NCBI GenBank assembly: GCA_963662175.1
Contig: OY759214.1
Coordinates: forward strand, 81,046,037-81,110,036
Length of the DNA: 64,000 nt
From: Aradus depressus
Lineage: Eukaryota > Arthropoda > Insecta > Hemiptera > Aradidae
Direction: 5' to 3'
Program-made: the position numbers and the translations under genes
Part shown: one piece after another, positions 57,561 to 64,000 of the stretch
How the letters are laid out: each line of letters opens with the position of its first letter
Numbering within the stretch: the stretch's first letter is position 1
The notes under the pieces: model-generated
Told to the model about the DNA's origin: nothing
Databases searched by the model: none
The model's input: the letters and a program-made list of their open reading frames with translations, nothing else

Positions 57561-58159
57561 GGTTAATGCATTTTTTAATTACGAAAACTGCATTGAATCA
57601 AGAATTAATTTCAGAAGTGTACAAAATCATTAATATTGTAAAAAAAAATGTAGAAAGTTTAAAACAAAAAAACGCCGGTAGTCTTTAGATAACTTCGCCC
57701 TGAAGAGAATGACATATTGTATGTAAATGTAGGTTCATCGTAATCTTTTGCGAAAAAATCAGAAAATGAACAACATTGAATTTCAATTTATTTTTAATTT
57801 TTTGAAAAACATTTAGGTCCAAAAAACTCAACATCTAATTTCGGACTAATTTTGTAAAACTGGGGAAGTAATGTTGCATGATTTCAATTTTTTAAAGTAA
57901 TATTTTAAATATTTTTAGATAATATATGAAATTTAAAATAGTTAAATCTAATCACTGTGATTGACAATGTCAATGTTATTCCTATTGTTATCAGTAATGA
58001 TTATGAAACTATGCCCTATTTTGCGATTATGTAACAATGAAATGCTTTTTTATTTAATAAAATATTTTATTATCATGTTATTATTTTAATTTGGAGGCAC
58101 GGAAGAACGCAAAAATAGAAGTTGAATCCAACAAATGTTTATGGTGGGGGGTGGACGAG

Positions 58160-59130
58160 GTCATTACTATTAGTATAGGGGAAGTTATGTAATCGGTCAG
58201 AAATTCGATGTATTTTTTTCACCGAAATTTCCTGTTTCCCCAACTTTCCGTGAAAACGTCGGGATAAAATAATTTTTCATTTCTTTTCGATGCTGCCGTA
58301 GCTCTTGCATTTGCTCGGCACTAGTCTTTTTAGGTTTTTTAAATTCCTTTTGATGCCAGCTTTCCTCCGATTTGCGTTTTCTATAATTCCGCGCATATTT
58401 ACGATTCATATGAGACATCTTTATTTTTTTTTGCAATTTTCAATTTAATACCGATTTTTAAATATATTTCGGCGAATATTTTTATTGTTTCACTTTGAGT
58501 CCTAGTAGTGCTCCTCAAGCTCTTTACCATGACACCCGAATCAACGTCCTATCTAAACGCGTTATCACGCTACACTAATTTCTAATTTTACACAACGCTA
58601 ATTCGCAACAATCATCCGCCGGCGCCCACACTAGCCCAATACCGTCGCAGGCACAACAAACACGTACAGACATGCTCTATCCATTGATACCTCAACCGTT
58701 GTTATCGCATTATTAGTCTCGTAGTTATTATCGATTGAAATCTGACTGTATTTTGTAACCGGTGTGACTGTAGTTTGACCGGCTATCACTGTGCTTAACG
58801 AGCGATTAGACGTTTTCACGTCAAAATCATGTCTGTATGTTTGTGTGTTCTGAATACGATAACTACAGATAGAATGAATGTAACCTTCATGAAATTTTAT
58901 ATGTGTATCCAGAACTCCTTAAGGACGAAACTTGAAGCCTCGCCAAATTTGCCGCAAGAAAGAGGGTGATGGCTTAACTCAAAAACTCTAATAAGTGCCG
59001 TTGTAATTAATGTATTGAGCAGAATTTCATATGTAATTTCAAAACCCTATAAGGACGACACCTATTAATTTTCAGCGACAATGTACTTCCCCAGCACGAA
59101 TTAACCAATTAAGTTTTCGCTCTCATTCTG
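58160..59130 (+). repeat. R620 copy split by a TIR element
   Basis: The family start (TATAGGGGAAGTTATGTAAT, CGGTCAGAAATTCGATGT) is at 58177-58230. It resumes after the insert at about 58827 with ATGTCTGTATGTTTGTGTG and CGATAACTACAGATAGAATG, continuing to TTTCAGCGACAATGTACTTC. A minus-oriented piece follows to about 59290. Confidence 0.78.
58249..58820 (-). mobile_element. 572-bp TIR element with a short basic ORF, copy 1
   Basis: The 12-bp perfect terminal inverted repeats CGTGAAAACGTC (58249-58260) and its complement (58809-58820) bound the insert in R620. The minus-strand frame 58436-58197 starts MQKKIKMSHMNRKYARNYRK and RKSEESWHQKEFKKPKKTSA, very rich in Lys/Arg, and reads straight through the left TIR. 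So the element looks like an internally deleted derivative retaining a long 5' leader and the first ~65 codons of a longer protein. Family unknown. Target duplication not found. Confidence 0.7.
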
Positions 59131-59514
59131 AAACCAATCGATTGTTTTGACGAAACATTAAGTTGACTTCTTAATCCTCATACTAAATCTCGTGTTGATA
59201 CATTCATTACATCGACAAATTATTAGGGGTTTTGAGTTCTGTCAATTTTGCTGAAAATTAGTTAGTGTCGTTCTTATGGTGTTTGGAAATGAGTTTCAGT
59301 AAAGTCATACTAATAGGAATACATGGCATGTTCTGCGCTTTATAAATTGTATATAAATCAGGCAAGTTTTTTAAAATGGTGGAGTAAGTACTGTCTTTTG
59401 CAATAATAACACAACATGATACTTATTTATTGTAAAAAAAAAGAATGTTGACTTAAACATTATTAGTTAATGATTACTTTTTAAAATAATGTTTGATACT
59501 AAACATTTTTCGCA

Positions 59515-60133
59515 GAGATATTGTGAAACTTTTTATTGTTTTATGATGAGGAATATAAATATTACTAATATCATTATAAATGAATATAATATATTCACCT
59601 CATCATAAAACAATACCAATTTCTGCATTACACAATTTTCAGGTTCAGTTATAAAATAAGAGTGTTATTCTATAACTAAACCTGACGATGTAAGGCCGAA
59701 ACTGGTAGTTTATATATAAATGTCTTGTGAAATAGACAATATTCATAAAAATCGAAATTTGGAGCTAAGTGGTAGGACTGCTGTAGTTGTCAATAAAACA
59801 GTAAGACGATGAATGGTCAAGTTAACATAATTTTCAGAAAAACAATGTATTAAATTCTATTTTCATTCGTCTAATCACCAAAATGTACTATAGTTTTGCC
59901 TCTTACAAAATCTAGTGTAAACATTATCTGGTAAAAAAAATTAAGAAAAACGTATGTTTTTTAAGAAAAATATTGTCTATTTAGCAAAATATATATAATA
60001 TGGGAGTACTTCCGGTATTGCTACCATCTTGAGCCACGACTTAACAAATATTGATGTTCTGTTACTGTTCAGTATTCGTTAAACGTGGCAATACCGAAAG
60101 TACTCCCATATATTTTGTGAAATAGACAATATT
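59515..60133 (-). mobile_element. Composite hammerhead element, copy 2 (inverted relative to 44.6 kb)
   Basis: The segment from TTTATTGTTTTATGATGAGG through CTGACGATGTAAGGCCGAAA (59682), the spacer GAAATTTGGAGCTAAGTGG.. to the fold-back 59969-60133 matches 44594-45180 in reverse complement. In this copy the family 1 stem II is shortened. In the fold-back one arm reads CTCAAGA (G5 mutated) and the other carries the same 13-bp core deletion as the 44.6-kb copy. Confidence 0.82.
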
Positions 60134-60197
60134 AAAAAAAAAAAAAAACATACTTTTTCTTTATTGTTTCAGAATACTTATATTTGCAAAAAAATGC

Positions 60198-60705
60198 ACA
60201 AATACTAAGTGGAAGTTCAACCAGTTTACAATCCAAACTGTCACCTTTTTCAGCCCCCTACGGGGTTTTTCCCTGTACAGTTAAGTCTTAAAATATGAAA
60301 AACATTAAAAATAACATTTCGTCTCAAATTGAAATCTTAATAATAAAAGAAAATTTTTTAAATAGTATTTGCTGATTAAAATACAAATGCATATGCATAC
60401 ATGAAATAAATCAAAAATGACATTAATAAATATATAAATAAAAATAAAAAATATATTTTGTATACGTACGTAACTTCTTTCTCAAAAAACTGTATCTTTA
60501 TTTTGTATATTTGTATTTTAATCAGCACATATTATTTCAAAATTTTATTTTATTATTAATATTTCAATTTGAGACGATATTTTATGTTTAATGTTTTTCA
60601 TATTTTAAGACTTAACTGTACAGGAGGGATAGGGAAAAACCCCGTGGGTGCTGAAAAAGGTGACAGTTTGGAATGTAAACTGGTTGAACCTCCATTTAGT
60701 ATTTG
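60198..60705. repeat. ~508-bp fold-back with ~150-bp arms
   Basis: Left arm AATACTAAGTGGAAGTTCAA, CCAGTTTACA, ..GTCACCTTTTTCAGC, ..ACAGTTAAGTCTTAAAATAT, ..CGTCTCAAATTGAAAT (60198-60350). The right arm (about 60558-60705) is its complement with ~90% identity. The ~200-bp loop is AT-rich. It lies between the composite element and a half copy of family 2. Confidence 0.85.
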
Positions 60706-60716
60706 TTAAGTCGTGG

Positions 60717-60746
60717 CTGAAGATGGTAGCAATAGCGAAAGTACTC
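60717..60746 (+). ncRNA. Hammerhead-ribozyme-like motif, family 2, one stem II mismatch
   Basis: CTGAAGA, T, GGTA-GCAA-TAGC (one mispair), GAA, AGTACT, C, with GTGG/CCAT stem I. Flanked on the right by TATATATTTTATGAACTAGA and CAATATT as in other family 2 arms. Confidence 0.58.
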
Positions 60747-60849
60747 CCATATTATATATATTTTATGAACTAGACAATATTTTTTTTTTAATCTACGTTT
60801 TTCTTTATTTTTTGTAAGTAATGTTGTTAATGTAAGTAATGTTATATTA

Positions 60850-61560
60850 TGTTCACTTTCCCCGGTGTAATACTATATCATGTAAGTACTATTTGCCTAG
60901 AATAGACAGAGAGTGGGGGAAGTCTCATGTTACAGTCCAGTGCCCTGTTATCAGCCTCAGACTCTGATAACATACAATCTAACAGGTGGCTTCGTCTCCT
61001 CTACCTCGCCTCACTAATGTACTCTTGCTAGTCAATTTTCTACTAGTATACAGGGATCGGTTGATAGTTCTATCCCATCAAACAAACTTTATCTCCATTT
61101 GAAGCATATTTTCGGAGCTTATCAATGGGTTTTCATACAGTGGCAGAGTATAGGTTTCTGCCGCCAGGGGTAGATGCTAAATTTGCCGCCCCTTCCCCCT
61201 TACTACTAAGAGAAAATATGATTATTATATAAAAAAAGTTTTCCTCCAAAATTTAAAATTCATAAAAATTAGAAAACATAATTTAATTGTAAAAACATGT
61301 TTTGAATTCTAATATTAATCAATGATCATATATGACTTTCTTTTGGCTTGCTAAAATAAGACAAAATCAAGCCTTATTTTTTGATCCGGGAAAATTTAAA
61401 ATTTATTGATTTATTTCGCCACAGAAGTAGTATAGTTGCACCCGATACACCAGGATGAGATTTTTTAAATGCTTCTATTCAAAGAGCTTTTGACACAACA
61501 CTTGACGATTTCACATTTTATAATATAATATTTTGCTGGTCGCCCGGTTGCGAGTTACAT
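60850..61560. other. Intergenic; one possible hAT-like end
   Basis: At 61138 CAGTGGCAGAGTATAGG resembles a hAT terminus (compare the MITE at 15.7 kb), but no partner end was found. The rest shows no gene. Confidence 0.35.
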
Positions 61561-61564
61561 AATT

Positions 61565-62035
61565 AGTTATTATGACTCATGATCGGGCGTTAACTGTCTT
61601 ATCGCTTACTACCAGAGCGCTCTTTTATCGCTCTGATGGACATGAGCCCAACTATGGGAGTCCTAAATTTTGTTTACCAAGGATACAGGTCTTTAATAAG
61701 TGTACCTGACATCGCACAGGCTCGGGGCTATCTCTTGAGATTCTTGACCTATAACGCCCGTGCTTGCTTACTCAGCTAAAGACAGTAACCCGGCCGAGGC
61801 CCTTAGTTTATTTTATCTGGGAGGTATCTTTCGGATGGGACGTTAAAGCAATGTTCCCGAGCCTGTACGATGTCAGGTACTCTAGGTGAATAAAAAGTTA
61901 GGATAGGCAAAATTTAGTACTCCCAGAGTAGAGTCGGGCTCGTGTCCACCAGAGTGACTAAAGAGCGCTCTGGTAGTTGGCGATATGACCTCGTAGTTAA
62001 AGCCCGGACATGAATCACAATAACTTAACTAACTA
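61565..62035. mobile_element. Two SINE-A copies head-to-head
   Basis: A minus-strand copy (about 61565-61745, from TATGACTCATGATCGGGCGT) meets a plus-strand copy (about 61755-62035, ending GCCCGGACATGAATCACAAT) through a short, scrambled tRNA-like head near 61750-61795. The bodies are about 230-280 bp each and inverted. Confidence 0.82.
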
Positions 62036-62104
62036 CAGGGCTCCAAAGAATATAAGCAACAAATTTTAAAATATGATTTTATTATTAATTTTTTTTTTAT
62101 TAAA

Positions 62105-62290
62105 AAGGATGGCTTTACTGTGTATAAGTCATTCTAAGAATTACGCTGTACATGAAATAAAGAAAATCGCTAATGCCAACACATTGCTTTCATATACCCA
62201 GTAATGCTAGTATTATATGAATTGAGAGGGGGGAGGGAAGGGAGAGTGATCTGTACAAAAGTAGTTGGTATAAGAAAGTCCCGTTAAGGC
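62105..62290 (+). repeat. Dispersed repeat shared with 22.0-22.15 kb
   Basis: GCTTTACTGTGTATAAGTCA, AATCGCTAATGCCAACACAT and GAGAGGGGGGAGGGAAGGGA match the earlier copy in order. Confidence 0.65.
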
Positions 62291-62573
62291 CACATTACGT
62301 GTATTATTTATATTTATTATTTGTTTTATTTAATGCCCTCTACAACTAGTTGTAAATAACGATTCCATTACTAGAATGAGATTTGTGACTTTGCCTCCAG
62401 TACTAATTTCACTTAAAGCCCTGCCCTGCTTGTAAAATATGTATTAAATAGTTACTAATAAAACTAGAAGCTGGTTGATGTTAGCTTAGCGTGACAATGG
62501 TTGTCATAATCGCCATATTCGTTAGTATAATTATGTGATATGTAGTCTACCCAACCATGCCATCTCTCTTCTA

Positions 62574-62700
62574 CGGGGGCCGGTTGCTCTGTGCTATGCG
62601 TGCTTGCTTACTGAGCTTAAGATCTCGGGTTCGAAATCCGGCCGATTGTTGTTTTCTTGGTAAATCACAGGTAAATAACCTATAAAGCCACAGAGGTCAT
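62574..62700 (+). mobile_element. tRNA-derived SINE head (SINE-A-related)
   Basis: GGGGGCCGGTTGCTCTGTGC (degraded A-box), GCGTGCTTGCTTACTGAGC and CTCGGGTTCGAAATCCGGCC (good B-box). The standard SINE-A body is replaced by another sequence ending in aaaataaaataaaataaa (about 62738-62755), so it may be a subfamily with an A-rich tail. Confidence 0.7.
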
Positions 62701-62779
62701 TTATTGTTTATTGTGTTTTATGTATCCTCCGAAAAAAAATAAAATAAAATAAAAAATATATACATGTATCCCTTTTGTG

Positions 62780-63200
62780 GCCAAGGTTAAAATACTGGTT
62801 TTCCAAAGAAGGCCACCTTGAAAAAAAAATACTGTGCGTTACACAATTAGGACAGATAGCGGTGATAAAAGGATACTTGGTAGAAAGTAACAGTGAGTGG
62901 TGGGTGGAGGAAAGTTGCTATTTGACTAAACCACGGGGGACAGTCACTGTGATGGTGATGTGTTATTGGGGTTAGCAGAACGTTGTGGAGAGTCACGTGC
63001 TAACTGCCACTTAACTGGCTCACATCACATTGTTAAGGCTTCTCGGTACACTTGGCTGAGAAACAGTGACGAGACGTCGCACACTGGTCCATATTTAAGC
63101 CTGCCCAAAATTTCAAATCCTTCTCAATTTCAATGTATACCTTTTCTTCACTATTAATAAATACTTATTCGAAAATAAAATATTTTTGTTTGTAAAATTG
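62780..63200 (+). other. LTR-like, GC-elevated segment with promoter-like and poly(A)-like signals
   Basis: The block is less AT-rich than its surroundings. It has CCATATTTAAGCCTGCCC (TATA-like, about 63090) followed ~65 bp later by CACTATTAATAAATACTTAT (aataaa), a spacing like U3-R-U5 in a solo LTR. The terminal TG..CA boundaries and a target duplication could not be fixed. Two overlapping short frames (62775-62975, 62960-63157) have no recognised domain. It may instead be an exon. Confidence 0.3.
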
Positions 63201-63345
63201 CGATTTTAATATTATGTATATAATTTTTTTTAGGAAAATTTTTATTTATTAATTTTAACAAAAAAACTATACAACTTCCTCTTCACTATCATCAGCTGGC
63301 TTTTTTTTTCGTTTTCTTGTATGCAGAATTCAGAGGCTAACTAAT

Positions 63346-63885
63346 TTTGACGTGAAAACGTCTATTCGCTCGTTAAGCACAGTGATAGCCGGTCAAACTT
63401 TCTTGTGTTACAAAATACCGTCAGATTTCGATCGATAATAACTACGAGACTAATAATGCGATAACAAAGGTTGAGGTCACAATGGCTAGAGCATGTCTGT
63501 ACGTGTTAGTTGTGAAGTGTTTGTTTTGCCTGTGACGTTATCGGGCTAATGTGGGCGCAGGCGGATGATTGTTGCGAATTAGCGTTGTGTAAAATTAGAA
63601 ATTAGTGTAGCGTGATAACGCGTTTAGATAGGACGTTGATTCGGGTGTCACTGTAAAGAGCTTGAGGAGCATTACTAGGACTCAAAGTGAAACAATAAAA
63701 ATATTCGCCGAAATATATGTAAAAATCAGTATTAAATTGAAAATTGCAAAAAAATTAAAGATGTCGTCTCATATGAATCGTAAATATGCGCGGAATTATA
63801 GAAAACGCAAATCAGAGGAAAGCTCGCATCAAAAGGAATTTAAAAATGCTGCGAAAAATTTGGAAATCCATTTTCTTTAATAGTT
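63346..63885 (+). mobile_element. TIR element with a short basic ORF, copy 2 (opposite orientation to copy 1)
   Basis: It starts TTTTGACGTGAAAACGTCTA, the same terminus as 58809-58826 reversed. It follows copy 1 closely for ~500 bp, including GATGATTGTTGCGAATTAGC and AACGCGTTTAGATAGGACGT. The frame reaches MSSHMNRKYARNYRKRKSEE and SSHQKEFKN, then diverges and stops at 63880. The matching terminal repeat at the other end is not seen before the window ends, so the copy is truncated or rearranged. Confidence 0.68.
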
Positions 63886-64000
63886 ATTTTTGAACACTTT
63901 TAAATAAACGAAAAATCTATCATTCACATCTAATAATCATAAATATAAGCATTATCTTGTTAGGTCTACATAGGCCCTGAAGTCATTTTCGTCTAATTTT

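Noticed and set aside
61138..61175. Second hAT-like element end
   Set aside because: A single terminus without a matching inverted end or 8-bp duplication within a plausible distance.

Overview
This is an AT-rich animal, almost certainly insect, nuclear window. It holds spliced exons with GT/AG borders and long introns, tRNA-derived SINEs, 5'-truncated non-LTR retrotransposons, a hAT-type MITE and many dispersed repeats. I cannot name the species from sequence alone. Nearly all the short ORFs are chance reading frames inside repeats. The only host genes I can support are two tandem members of the SLC36 (proton-coupled amino acid transporter, PAT/AAAP) family.

Layout. 1-585 is a decayed minus-strand LINE with RNase H. 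626-873 is the terminal exon of an upstream SLC36 gene whose other exons lie left of the window. 0.9-20.8 kb is intergenic: AT-rich sequence, two 798-bp direct repeats bracketing a 5'-truncated LINE (6.6-10.15 kb), further LINE fragments, a fold-back element, and a ~98-bp tandem satellite interrupted by a hAT MITE. 20893-39612 is a complete second SLC36 gene of nine coding exons. Spliced in silico these give an uninterrupted 1410-nt frame (469 aa), with matching intron phases at every junction. Its introns hold SINEs, LINEs, an extraordinary ~575-bp palindrome with 24-G/24-C arms, and hammerhead-like elements. 39.6-64 kb has no recognisable host coding gene and is a mosaic of repeats.

The most striking non-coding signal is a recurring RNA-like motif: CTGANGA, one extra base, a short hairpin (often with a GNRA loop), GAAA, a palindromic stem, then A or C. 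A short helix closes the outer ends. It is a type-I hammerhead ribozyme layout with a minimal stem III, of the kind known from Penelope-like elements and retrozymes, except for one extra base between A9 and stem II. At least three sequence families, and relics of a fourth, carry it on both strands, mostly within fold-back elements. The stems change while the core stays constant.

The other main repeats are: a ~600-bp modular family called R620 here, with more than ten copies, which also appears to have given rise to the satellite at 15 kb; SINE-A and SINE-B, two tRNA-derived SINE families; and a TIR element with a short basic ORF (two inverted copies, 58.2 and 63.3 kb). Boundaries of old repeats are approximate unless target-site duplications are cited.
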